Part shown: piece by piece, positions 1-6,896 of the stretch | How positions within the stretch are numbered: position 1 is the stretch's first letter | Layout of the letters: every line of letters starts with the position of its first letter | DNA from: an uncultured Kineosporia sp. | GTDB taxonomy: Bacteria; Actinomycetota; Actinomycetes; Actinomycetales; Kineosporiaceae | DNA length: 8,383 nt | NCBI GenBank assembly: GCA_937859855.1 | Contig: CALMAR010000333.1 | Span: 1-8,383 of the forward strand | Direction: 5' to 3' | Notes under the pieces: generated by a model | Seen by the model: only the letters and a program-made list of their open reading frames with translations | Database searches by the model: none | Told to the model about the DNA's origin: nothing | Program-made: the position numbers and the translations under genes

Positions 1-710
1 GCGATGCTCCGAATGGCCCTCTCCTCACGACGTCGGGCCCGGCGGTGACCGCGAGCCCGGCGCCGTCCCCAGGCTCAGCGGCGTCCCCGAGGGTGCCGGT
101 CACGGCGACCTCGACGGCATCCCGGTCGCTTCCGGACGGACTGACCCGGGCCGACCTGGCGGCCGGGCTGCTCTCGGCCCGGTTCAGCAGCGCGGGCAGC
201 GGCCGCTTCGTCACCGTGCCCGGCACTGATCGGGCCGAGTCGGATGCTGGGCGCAGAGTCCGGGTCGAGATCCAGGTGGAGAAGGGCCTGAACGTGGACG
301 GCGCCCGGTTCGCCGGATTCGTGCTGGCTACGCTGAACGACCGCCGCAGCTGGGGCCACGGGGGCGCCCGGCACTTCGACCGGGTGGACCGGGCCGGGTA
401 CGACGTCCGGGTGGTATTGGCCTCACCGCAGACCTCGGCCCGGATGTGCCTGCCACTGCACACATTCGGGCACCTGTCCTGCCACAGCGGGGACGCCGCG
501 GTGATCACTGTCTATCGCTGGGTCAAGGCCATTCCCGGTTACGGCTCGGATCGCACCGGCTATCGCGAATATCTGATCAACCACGAGGTGGGGCACGCGC
601 TCGGGCACGGCCACGAGTTCTGTGCGGGCCCGGGCCAGCTGGCTCCGGTGATGCAGCAGCAGACCAAGAGCCTGCAGGGTTGCCGGCCCAACCCGTGGCC
701 CTACCCCTAG
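1..710 (+). CDS. DUF3152 domain protein, putative secreted zinc metalloprotease (5' partial)
   Basis: The reading frame is open from base 3 at the window edge to TAG at 708-710, so the first in-frame GTG (45) is probably not the real start; the N-terminus lies outside the window. The first ~50 visible residues are a Pro/Ser/Ala/Thr-rich linker, as expected between a membrane anchor or signal and an exported domain. The rest matches the DUF3152 pattern: a VPGT segment, FAGFVLATLNDRRSW, the SC-HSGD block, YREYLINHEVGHALGHGH (zinc motif at 582-614), then PVMQQQTKSLQGC and a Pro-rich end. HEVGHALGHGH fits HExxHxxGxxH, the zinc-binding signature of metzincin-like proteases, and the following VMQQQ could serve as a Met-turn. 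Four cysteines in the C-terminal half suggest disulfides outside the cytoplasm. Protease activity and substrate are inference; family membership is firm. moeZ follows after 34 bases on the same strand, so they may be co-transcribed. Confidence 0.9.
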   Translation, partial: DAPNGPLLTTSGPAVTASPAPSPGSAASPRVPVTATSTASRSLPDGLTRADLAAGLLSARFSSAGSGRFVTVPGTDRAESDAGRRVRVEIQVEKGLNVDGARFAGFVLATLNDRRSWGHGGARHFDRVDRAGYDVRVVLASPQTSARMCLPLHTFGHLSCHSGDAAVITVYRWVKAIPGYGSDRTGYREYLINHEVGHALGHGHEFCAGPGQLAPVMQQQTKSLQGCRPNPWPYP

Positions 711-744
711 CCGGGCCGTCCGGGCCAGGGTTCAGACTGGAGGG

Positions 745-1932
745 GTGAGCCTTCCGCCGCTGGCCGAGCCTGGGCCACCGCTGACCCCGCCGGAGATCGA
801 GCGCTACTCCCGGCATCTGCTGCTGCCTCAGGTCGGCCAGTTGGGTCAGCGACGGCTGGCTGCGGCCCGGGTGCTGGTGATCGGAGCCGGCGGTCTCGGT
901 AGTCCGGTGCTGACCTATCTGGCCGCGGCCGGGGTGGGCACGATCGGCATCCTGGACGGCGATCTGGTCGAGACCTCCAACCTGCAGCGCCAGGTGGTGC
1001 ACGGGGCCGGCGATGTCGGGCGGCCCAAGGCTGAGAGTGCGGCCGAGGCGGTGGCAGCGATCAATCCACTGGTCCGGATCACCGCGATCCGCGACTGGCT
1101 CACCGAGACGAACGCGCTGGACCTGCTGGCCGGCTATGACCTGGTGCTGGACGGCACTGACAACTTCGCCACCCGGTACCTGGTGTCGGACGCCTGCAGC
1201 GTTCTGGGCCTGCCCTGCGTCTGGGGATCGGTGTATCAGTTCGACGGCCAGCTGAGCGTCTTCTGGTCCGCCCCTCCGGCTCCGGCCCAGCCGGTGACCT
1301 ACCGCGACCTGCATCCGCAGCCACCGCCGCCCGGATCGGTCCCGTCCTGCGCCGAGGGCGGCGTGCTCGGCGTGGTCTGCGCGGCGATCGGCTCGGCAAT
1401 GGCGGTGGAAGCGGTGAAGCTGATCTGTGGCTTCGGCGACCCGCTGCTCGGCCGCTTGATGATCTTCGATGCGCTGGGTGGCGGCTGGGACACGGTCAGT
1501 GTGCGCCGGGCCGCCGCCGCCTCTGCGGTGACCCAGCTGGCCCCGGATTACGCTGCCTTCTGCGGGCTGTCCGCGTCGTCTCCAGCCACAGACCTGATCG
1601 GGGCCGCCCAGCTCGCGGCCTGGCTTGCCGAAAGGGAACGCGGTGAGCGGGATTTCTTGCTGATCGACGTCCGCGAGCCGTTCGAGCGGGAGCTGGCCCG
1701 GATCCCGGGCGCGGCCAGTCTGCCGCTGGCTCAGCTGGAGGCCGATGTGATCGGCAGCCTCAAGGATCTGGACGCCGTGCAGCGTCCGATCGTCCTGCAT
1801 TGCAAGTCCGGGGCCAGATCGGCTCGAGCAGCAGAACTGTTGCGGCAGAATGGCTTCGAGGATGTGTTCGAGGTGAAGGGCGGGGTGCTGGCCTGGATCG
1901 ACCAGATCGATCCGGCCCAGCCCCGTTACTGA
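745..1932 (+). CDS. moeZ: MoeZ-type adenylyltransferase/sulfurtransferase (MoeB/ThiF domain + rhodanese domain)
   Basis: The protein has 395 residues, about the length of mycobacterial MoeZ (~392). The N-terminal ThiF/MoeB adenylation domain shows ERYSRHLLLPQVG, the nucleotide-binding loop GAGGLG (residues 47-52), the acidic LDGDLVE segment, SNLQRQ (78-83), DGTDNFATRYLV and PSCAEGGVLG. The C-terminal rhodanese domain (~residues 275-395) has IDVREPFE and the active-site loop CKSGARS with persulfide cysteine C353. Known family role: it adenylates the C-terminal glycine of small ubiquitin-like sulfur carriers (CysO, MoaD) and thiocarboxylates them, feeding cysteine, molybdopterin or thio-metabolite synthesis in the cytoplasm. 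No carrier gene is in the window, so the partner is unknown. I see no CxxC zinc pair of the kind found in E. coli MoeB. The start is GTG 745, which gives SLPPLAEPG as in relatives. GGAGG (739-743) is only one base from the GTG, unusually close; CAGACT (733-738), six bases upstream, may instead mark a leaderless promoter. Confidence 0.95.
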   Translation: MSLPPLAEPGPPLTPPEIERYSRHLLLPQVGQLGQRRLAAARVLVIGAGGLGSPVLTYLAAAGVGTIGILDGDLVETSNLQRQVVHGAGDVGRPKAESAAEAVAAINPLVRITAIRDWLTETNALDLLAGYDLVLDGTDNFATRYLVSDACSVLGLPCVWGSVYQFDGQLSVFWSAPPAPAQPVTYRDLHPQPPPPGSVPSCAEGGVLGVVCAAIGSAMAVEAVKLICGFGDPLLGRLMIFDALGGGWDTVSVRRAAAASAVTQLAPDYAAFCGLSASSPATDLIGAAQLAAWLAERERGERDFLLIDVREPFERELARIPGAASLPLAQLEADVIGSLKDLDAVQRPIVLHCKSGARSARAAELLRQNGFEDVFEVKGGVLAWIDQIDPAQPRY

Positions 1933-1933
1933 C

Positions 1934-1962
1934 CCGGGTTCGTGCGGCCAGAAGCCGCCCGG
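1934..1962. terminator. Candidate bidirectional terminator hairpin between convergent genes
   Basis: The 52 bases between moeZ (+) and the SDR gene (-) hold an inverted repeat GCGGC (1944-1948) / GCCGC (1954-1958) with loop CAGAA. It can be extended by an outer CCGGG (1934-1938) / CCCGG (1958-1962) pairing that shares base 1958. There is no T-tract, as is common for actinobacterial terminators. Its position between two convergent stop codons supports the role; termination itself is inferred. Confidence 0.4.
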
Positions 1963-1984
1963 CACTCGCTCGATGACCTGCGGG

Positions 1985-2728
1985 TCAGCGGTTGGGAAGG
2001 TTCTTCAGCGAAGCGGAGCGGCGCTCGACGAGGGCTTCGTAGGTGCCCTCGCGCTCGGCCCATCGATGTTGCCGGACCGCCTCGACCAGGATCTCCTTCG
2101 GCGTCGTCTCCTGCGACAGCAGCGACCAGACCTCGTCAAGGAAGGCCCCCAGGTCGAGCGCGGCGGGGTTCAGCTCCTTCTGCTCGGGCGTTGTCGCGAC
2201 GGCCGGCGGCACCAGCTCGGCGACCTCGATGCCGGTGCCGCTGAGCTGAGCGCGCAGGGCCTCTGTGTACGCGTGAATCGCAGCCTTGGACGCGCCGTAG
2301 GTGGGCATGAGCGGGAAGGGCAGGAACGCGATCCCCGAAGTGACGGTGATGATCGTCCCCGCTCCCCGGTCCAGGAGGTGTGGCGTGAAAGCGTCGATCG
2401 TCCGGATAGTGCCGAAAACATTGGTCGCGAGCGTTGTCTGGGTGCTGGCGATGTGGGCGGGATCACGGAGATCTTCGGCGAGCATGACGCCCGACATGGT
2501 GATCACGACGTCCAGACCTGGATGCGCGTCCAGCACCTGATCGCGAGCCGCTGTGATCGAGGCTGGGTCGGTGACGTCGATCGTCACCGTTTCGAGGTCT
2601 CCGGCGCGGCCGGTGTTCCGGCTGCCGGCGATCACGGTGTTACCGGCCGCTGCGAATCGGCGCGCGAGTCCCAGCCCGATGCCGGACGTGCCCCCAACGA
2701 TCAACACGGTGCGGTTGGTCATCTGCAT
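1985..2728 (-). CDS. SDR-family NAD(P)-dependent oxidoreductase, DltE-like (COG3967 type)
   Basis: The 247-residue protein is a classical-length short-chain dehydrogenase with a Rossmann fold. The cofactor loop is GGTSGIG (residues 12-18), and R37 at the end of strand 2 suggests NADP(H). The catalytic tetrad appears complete: N103 (ATNVFG), S131 (TVTSG), Y144 and K148 (YGASK). The usual NNAG motif after strand 4 is replaced by ITMSG (76-80). The C-terminal part (FLDEVW...PKEILVEAVRQHRWAE) resembles the DltE-like branch; the substrate cannot be read from sequence. DltE-like proteins are named from dlt operons, but most relatives are simply uncharacterised reductases. Start ATG 2728 has AAAGG (CCTTT at 2737-2741 on +) eight bases upstream; ATG 2722 is an alternative. 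It is divergent from the XRE regulator gene, which probably controls it, a common arrangement for MmyB-type regulators beside SDR genes. Confidence 0.9.
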   Translation of the reverse strand: MQMTNRTVLIVGGTSGIGLGLARRFAAAGNTVIAGSRNTGRAGDLETVTIDVTDPASITAARDQVLDAHPGLDVVITMSGVMLAEDLRDPAHIASTQTTLATNVFGTIRTIDAFTPHLLDRGAGTIITVTSGIAFLPFPLMPTYGASKAAIHAYTEALRAQLSGTGIEVAELVPPAVATTPEQKELNPAALDLGAFLDEVWSLLSQETTPKEILVEAVRQHRWAEREGTYEALVERRSASLKNLPNR

Positions 2729-2799
2729 GGTCTGCGCCTTTCGTGCCGGAACCGGTGGATGAACCTCAAGACTCGGCCTGTGCGCGCCCGGGCGGGAGG

Positions 2800-2817
2800 T
2801 CCCTGCCGGTCCAGGGA
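2800..2817. promoter_or_regulatory. 18-bp inverted repeat, candidate operator in the SDR/XRE divergent region
   Basis: TCCCTG (2800-2805) and CAGGGA (2812-2817) form a perfect 6-bp inverted repeat with a 6-bp spacer, near the middle of the 137-base divergent intergenic region. A further CAGGG at 2822-2826 could be an extra half-site. Dimeric HTH regulators commonly bind such dyads, and the adjacent XRE protein is the obvious candidate ligand, but binding is inferred. GC-rich DNA yields short dyads by chance. Confidence 0.35.
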
Positions 2818-2852
2818 GTGTCAGGGCCCCCTCTGCTTCCTTGCCCGGGGAT

Positions 2853-2858
2853 TAGCGT
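2853..2858 (+). promoter_or_regulatory. -10 element TAGCGT of a probable leaderless promoter for the XRE gene
   Basis: TAGCGT fits the actinobacterial -10 consensus TANNNT and ends exactly seven bases before ATG 2866. Transcription would therefore begin at or next to the start codon. No Shine-Dalgarno sequence precedes the ATG, which agrees with a leaderless mRNA. No convincing -35 hexamer is visible 16-19 bases upstream. Confidence 0.5.
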
Positions 2859-2865
2859 GTCGGCC

Positions 2866-3702
2866 ATGGACAACGCGCAAGCGCCCAACCGGCTGGGCGA
2901 ATACCTGCGGGCCCGGCGGGATCTGGTCACTGCTGAGCAGGCAGGCATCGCAGCGGGTTCGCATCGGCGGGTACCGGGGCTGCGCCGCGAAGAAGTTGCC
3001 CTGCTCACCGGGATCAGCGCCGACTACTACCTCCGGCTGGAGCGCGGGCGCGACCGCAATCCATCGCCGCAGATCCTGCAGGCCATCGCGAGGGTGCTCC
3101 GTCTCGACGATGTCGAGACGGAGCATCTGCTCAGCCTGACCGCACCCCGGCAGCGCTCCCGCCGAACGGCCACCGCCGAGCGGGTACCGGCCCGGATGAG
3201 ACATCTTCTGGCGGCCATCGGCCTGCCGGCGTTCGTCGAGGGCCGGTTTCTTGACGTCCTGGCCGCGAACTCCCTCGCGAGTGCGCTGTCCCCTCGATTG
3301 CAGCCGGGCAACAACCGGCTCCGGTCGCTGCTCCTGGACCCCGAAGAACAGGCTTTCCAATCGGACTGGGAGAAGTCCGCGGGAGAGTTCGTGGCCGTGT
3401 TCCGCCGCAATCTCGCCGACGACGTGAGTCACCCGAGAGCCGTCGAGCTGGTGGGCGAACTCTCACTTGCCAGTGCCCGATTTCGCGCGCTTTGGGCACG
3501 GCACGACGTGGCCGCACTCACCGGCGGCACCCTCACCGTGAACCACCCGGCCGTTGGACGGCTGACGCTCCACCGGGACAAGTTCCCGGTCGAGGGCAAA
3601 GTTCTGGTGATCTACTACCCGGACCAGGGAAGCGACGCGGCCGACAAGCTCCAGCTGCTGGCATCGGCGCAGCTTCCGCTCAAGGACACCCCCTCACGGT
3701 AG
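2866..3702 (+). CDS. XRE-family transcriptional regulator with MmyB-like ligand-binding domain
   Basis: The protein has 278 residues. Residues ~9-82 form the helix-turn-helix domain with the hallmark VPGLRREEVALLTGISADYY (36-55) followed by LRLERGRDRNPSPQIL and ARVLRLDD. Residues ~105-270 match the MmyB-like ligand-binding domain: VLAANSLA, NNRLRSLLLDPEEQ, DWEKSAGEFVA, LVGELSLASARFRALWARHDV, HPAVGRLTL and YYPDQGS near the end. These regulators typically control a divergent oxidoreductase gene; the ligand is unknown (fatty acid or lipid-like ligands have been reported for MmyB proteins). ATG 2866 was chosen over an in-frame start at 2743 because family similarity begins here and a TANNNT box sits seven bases upstream. 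The upstream 41 codons would read through the intergenic regulatory region. It is likely autoregulated through the shared intergenic region. Confidence 0.92.
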   Translation: MDNAQAPNRLGEYLRARRDLVTAEQAGIAAGSHRRVPGLRREEVALLTGISADYYLRLERGRDRNPSPQILQAIARVLRLDDVETEHLLSLTAPRQRSRRTATAERVPARMRHLLAAIGLPAFVEGRFLDVLAANSLASALSPRLQPGNNRLRSLLLDPEEQAFQSDWEKSAGEFVAVFRRNLADDVSHPRAVELVGELSLASARFRALWARHDVAALTGGTLTVNHPAVGRLTLHRDKFPVEGKVLVIYYPDQGSDAADKLQLLASAQLPLKDTPSR

Positions 3703-3734
3703 AAAGTTGTCCAGCACTGGTCGCCGGGTGTGGT

Positions 3735-3769
3735 CCTCGAGCGAGTTGGTGGGCGCTGGCCGCCCGAGG
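3735..3769. terminator. Weak candidate terminator hairpin between convergent XRE and AlgJ-like genes
   Basis: The 155-base gap between the convergent XRE and AlgJ-like genes contains GGGCG (3751-3755) / CGCCC (3761-3765) with loop CTGGC, and an outer CCTCG (3735-3739) / CGAGG (3765-3769). There is no T-tract. A separate 8-bp inverted repeat, CACCGCCA (3839-3846) / TGGCGGTG (3866-3873), spans the stop codon of the AlgJ-like gene and is an alternative. The rest of the gap shows no recognisable gene. Confidence 0.3.
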
Positions 3770-3857
3770 CGATGACGATCTTGACACGGTCCTCGATCAG
3801 GACGCTGACCGGGTGGATCTCTCGTCGCCGTGAGGCGTCACCGCCACCGGCTGAAGA

Positions 3858-5330
3858 TCACTGACTGGCGGTGGCCAGTTCGGCGGCCAGTGCCTGGTAG
3901 ATGCTCTGCCCCGGCTCCAGCCAGGTCGCTCGCTGCGGCCAGCCGCGCTGCACGGTCTCGATGATGATCCGGTCGAAGTGGGGCAGCGTGTGATGGTCGA
4001 CGGCGGTGATGAAGTCGCCCCACTGCATCCCGGTCAGATCCTGGAAGAACGGCGCCAGCTGCGGCTCGGCCCGGATGAAGAACGAGTCGTGCACGACCAG
4101 GGTTGACCCGGTGATCAGCGGCACGCCGGGCCGGGTTACGGTCTGATACATTGCCATGCCCCGGCCGGACGGCATATCGATGTGGTGGCCGGTCACTGTC
4201 ACCTCGGGCCGGCTCACCAGCCAGACCGGCACCATCTCTTGCCGGGGGGTGCCCAGCATCCGGAACAGGTCGGCGTCTGCCAGTTCATCCGGGGCCCGGG
4301 TGGCGTGCGGCTGACCCTCGAGCGACTCCGGCGCCTCGCCCTGGGCGATCAGGTGCTCGACCAGCGTCTGAGAGAAGACCAGTGCGCCCCGGCTGGTCCA
4401 GTGGGTGTCGCCGTGCTGGAAGGCCTGGCCCGGCTCAGCCTTCTCCACTGCCGCCATCTGTTTCCACATGGTCACCACCGGGGCGGTGCCGTCGCCGGCC
4501 CACTGCTGTTCGGTACTGGTCCTGACCCGGTTCGAGCATGACATCAGCGCCGAGCCGAAACGGCCGAGCTGATCGGTCAGGATCGACGACTTGTCCGGAG
4601 CGATCGCCACCGTGATCGTCTTGCCGGTTCGCCGCCCGATCGCCCGTAGCTGGCCGAGGCTACTACTGATCTTGCCCGGATCGAACGGGCGCTCGCAGGG
4701 GAGGGTGAAATCCTCGGCTGTGAAAGGAGTTCCACCGTCGCCGAGAACAACTTGGGGGCTTAGGCTGACTCCGAACCGGTTCTTGGCGGCGGCCCCGATC
4801 GCGCTCACCACGTACTCCCGCAGCGCCAGCCGATCGCGCAGGGCCGCGTCGGTCTGCCGGAAGGCCGAGCCGCTGGCGACGCCGCTGGCGTCCACCCGGG
4901 GGAAGGCCGCCTCGGTGCGGTTCTCGTCGCCGCCGGCGGCCGGCGGGTGCAGCAGCCACACCCCGAGCAGTCCTGCCGCCACCCCCGCGCTCAGCAGCCG
5001 GGCGTACTTCACGCTGCGCCTGCGACGGCGTTCGGTCCTGAGCTGGAACAGGAGCGCACCAAGGGCCTCCGCAGCGCCCGGATCAGCCGGAGCGCGATCG
5101 GCGGCGTCCGTGCCGTGGAACAGTTCGGTGACCGCCGGGCGCGGCTCGTCCGGAGCCCAGATCACCTCGAGGGTGTCATCCTCGGCCGTCCGCAGCCGGG
5201 TCTGGTTCAGCGCGGTGGTGCCCCGCCGGACGCGGCCGGACGCCGATCCCGGCGCAGCCGGAGAGCCACCCGTCAGCTCCGGCTCAGTGGCCGGGGACGA
5301 GGCTCGGGTCACCGGAATAGCATGACACAA
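3858..5330 (-). CDS. AlgJ/AlgX-like SGNH-hydrolase-fold polysaccharide O-acetyltransferase, membrane-anchored
   Basis: In 490 residues the order is: a ~100-residue hydrophilic, acidic/Pro/Ala-rich N-terminus; RRRRR at 101-105; one hydrophobic segment at ~108-128; then an extracytoplasmic domain. That domain carries the AlgX/AlgJ signature: HGDTHWTSRGA with D308 and H310 (the DxH pair of the catalytic triad) and VVHDSFF with S416 as likely nucleophile. In alginate systems AlgJ/AlgX proteins take acetyl groups delivered across the membrane by the MBOAT protein AlgI and place them on the polymer. The MBOAT partner here ends nine bases upstream, implying one operon. The target polymer is unknown, as no synthase or glycosyltransferase is in view. 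The long cytoplasmic tail with arginine cluster is not typical of AlgJ. The start is uncertain: TTG 5330 or GTG 5312, neither with a clear ribosome-binding site, so translational coupling is likely. Confidence 0.82.
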   Translation of the reverse strand: MCHAIPVTRASSPATEPELTGGSPAAPGSASGRVRRGTTALNQTRLRTAEDDTLEVIWAPDEPRPAVTELFHGTDAADRAPADPGAAEALGALLFQLRTERRRRRSVKYARLLSAGVAAGLLGVWLLHPPAAGGDENRTEAAFPRVDASGVASGSAFRQTDAALRDRLALREYVVSAIGAAAKNRFGVSLSPQVVLGDGGTPFTAEDFTLPCERPFDPGKISSSLGQLRAIGRRTGKTITVAIAPDKSSILTDQLGRFGSALMSCSNRVRTSTEQQWAGDGTAPVVTMWKQMAAVEKAEPGQAFQHGDTHWTSRGALVFSQTLVEHLIAQGEAPESLEGQPHATRAPDELADADLFRMLGTPRQEMVPVWLVSRPEVTVTGHHIDMPSGRGMAMYQTVTRPGVPLITGSTLVVHDSFFIRAEPQLAPFFQDLTGMQWGDFITAVDHHTLPHFDRIIIETVQRGWPQRATWLEPGQSIYQALAAELATASQ

Positions 5331-5339
5331 AGTGACCGA

Positions 5340-6896
5340 TCAGAACTGGAAGTAAAGGAAAGGGCTGAAATCCAGCCACATCATCGACACCACACTGACC
5401 ACCAGCAGGAGCGGAGCGGTCACCATCGCCACTGGATAACGGAACGCGGCCTGCGGACCGTGCACCAGAGTGAACCCGGTTCGGGCATCGTCTCGGGAGC
5501 CAGGCCCGAAGAACGCGAGCAGGCCGATCCCGGCCGCGATCGCCGTCCAGGGGGTCAGCGCGAGCAGGACCTCGGGAGCCGGCGGCCCCCACCTGCCGGA
5601 CAGCATCGCCCGCCAGATCAGGACGGCGTCGTGCATGCTCGGCGCCCGGAACGGGACCCAGCTGATCACGATGAACAGCGCCGTCAGCAGCCGGCGGGCA
5701 CCCACCCAGCCGGTCAGGCGGCGCAACCCGGTCAGCCGCTCGACCAGCAGAGCCGCGCTGTGCAGCCCGCCCCAGACCAGGAAGGTCCAGGTCGCGCCGT
5801 GCCAGAGCGCGGTCAGGAAGAAGGTGGCCAGCAGCGCGCCGTACTCCACCACTGGGCCGTGCCGGTTGCCGCCGAGGGGGATGTAGACGTAGTCGCGGAA
5901 CCAGCTGGACAGGGTGATGTGCCAGCGCCGCCAGAAGTCGGCCGGCCCGAGACTGCGGTAGGGAGAGTTGAAGTTCTCCGGGAACCGGAATCCGAAGACC
6001 GCGGCCAGCCCGATGGCCATGTCGGAGTAGCCGCTGAAGTCGAAGTAGATCTGCACGGCGTAGGCCAGCGCGCCGGCCCAGGCCGTCGCCCGGCTCATGT
6101 CAGCGCTGGCCATCGCGAACGACGTGCCGGCCACCACCCCGGCCGAGTCCGCGATGCAGGCCTTCTTGAACAGCCCCCAGGAGAACCGGGTCATGCCGTA
6201 GCCGGCGTTGTCCAGGGTGACGTCCCGGCGGTCCCTGAGTTCGGCCGCGATCTGCCGGAACCGCACGATCGGCCCGGCGATCTGATGCGGGAACAGGAAC
6301 AGGTAGAGCAGGTAGTCCCGCAGGTTCCGCTCCGGCGGCAGGTCACCGCGGCAGGAGTCGACCACGTAGGAGATGGCGTGGAAGGTGAAGAACGAGATGC
6401 CCAGCGGGAGGGCCCAGTGCAGCGACGGCGCGCCGGACCAGCCCACTGATCTCAGCAGGCCGTCCAGGGGCGGCAGGTACTTGAACGAGATGATCGGGAT
6501 CAGCAGCAGGGCGATCAGCAGCGCCACCATGACCCGCTCGACCTGGGGCTGGGCGGGCTTGCCGAGCTCCTCGGCGTCGTCGACGGCGCTCTGGGATGTC
6601 CGCTGCAGTACCGCCACCGGTCCCGCGGCCACCGGTTCGAGCACCCGGATCCGGGCCGGGATCAGCTCAGTCCGGAGCTGGGCCCGATCGGCCCGGCGCC
6701 GCAGCACGAGCACGCCGCCCCAGCTGACCAGGCTGACGTAGAGCAGCACCAGCACCTGCGCACCCGACCCCCAGACATAGAAGATCACGCTGGCCAGCAG
6801 CAGGCCGGCGTTGCGCCAGCCAGCTGGGATGGCCAGGTAGGCGAGCAGGGTCAGGGGCAGGAACAGGAACAGGAAGGTCGGTGAGGAGAAGACCAT
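5340..6896 (-). CDS. MBOAT-family membrane O-acyltransferase, AlgI-like
   Basis: This polytopic protein (518 residues from ATG 6896) has the full set of MBOAT/AlgI motifs: FKYLPPL, LPLGISFFTFHAISYVVD, LFPHQIAGPIVRF, IYFDFSGYSDMAIGLA, FNSPYRSLGPADFWRRWHITLSSW, FRDYVYIPLGGNR and ALWHGATWTFLVWGG with the catalytic histidine H366. It is inferred to move acetyl groups from a cytoplasmic donor across the membrane to the SGNH protein encoded next in the operon. ATG 6896 gives MVFSSPTFLFLFLPL, the usual AlgI-like start; an upstream in-frame ATG at 6953 would add 19 hydrophilic residues and is less likely. No good ribosome-binding site is seen at either. Residues ~66-121 are a long charged cytoplasmic-type loop where relatives usually have a short one. 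A strong palindrome lies 65 bases upstream of the start. Confidence 0.93.
   Translation of the reverse strand: MVFSSPTFLFLFLPLTLLAYLAIPAGWRNAGLLLASVIFYVWGSGAQVLVLLYVSLVSWGGVLVLRRRADRAQLRTELIPARIRVLEPVAAGPVAVLQRTSQSAVDDAEELGKPAQPQVERVMVALLIALLLIPIISFKYLPPLDGLLRSVGWSGAPSLHWALPLGISFFTFHAISYVVDSCRGDLPPERNLRDYLLYLFLFPHQIAGPIVRFRQIAAELRDRRDVTLDNAGYGMTRFSWGLFKKACIADSAGVVAGTSFAMASADMSRATAWAGALAYAVQIYFDFSGYSDMAIGLAAVFGFRFPENFNSPYRSLGPADFWRRWHITLSSWFRDYVYIPLGGNRHGPVVEYGALLATFFLTALWHGATWTFLVWGGLHSAALLVERLTGLRRLTGWVGARRLLTALFIVISWVPFRAPSMHDAVLIWRAMLSGRWGPPAPEVLLALTPWTAIAAGIGLLAFFGPGSRDDARTGFTLVHGPQAAFRYPVAMVTAPLLLVVSVVSMMWLDFSPFLYFQF

Noticed and set aside
577..1965. 462-residue open frame on the - strand opposite moeZ
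   Set aside because: It lies entirely over moeZ and the DUF3152 end, both firmly identified on the + strand. Its Arg/Gln/His/Gly-rich composition is typical of antisense frames in GC-rich DNA.
1973..3139. 388-residue + strand frame running through the SDR gene into the XRE gene
   Set aside because: It is antisense to a clear SDR, out of frame with the XRE gene, and has no recognisable domain.
3694..3857. Short - strand reading frame ending at 3694 (…LEDHTRRPVLDNFLP) in the XRE/AlgJ-like gap, as a possible gene remnant
   Set aside because: I do not recognise the peptide, it has no start or ribosome-binding site I can defend, and it overlaps the XRE 3' end.
4947..6449. 500-residue open frame on the + strand opposite the MBOAT and AlgJ-like genes
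   Set aside because: It is extremely rich in Arg, Gln, Gly and Pro with no motif, and covers two well-supported - strand genes; it is an antisense shadow.
1985..6896. A dlt-like D-alanylation system, since a DltE-like SDR lies near a DltB-family (MBOAT) protein
   Set aside because: No DltA ligase or DltC carrier is present, the MBOAT protein is AlgI-like with an AlgJ-like partner, and the SDR is separately paired with its own divergent regulator.
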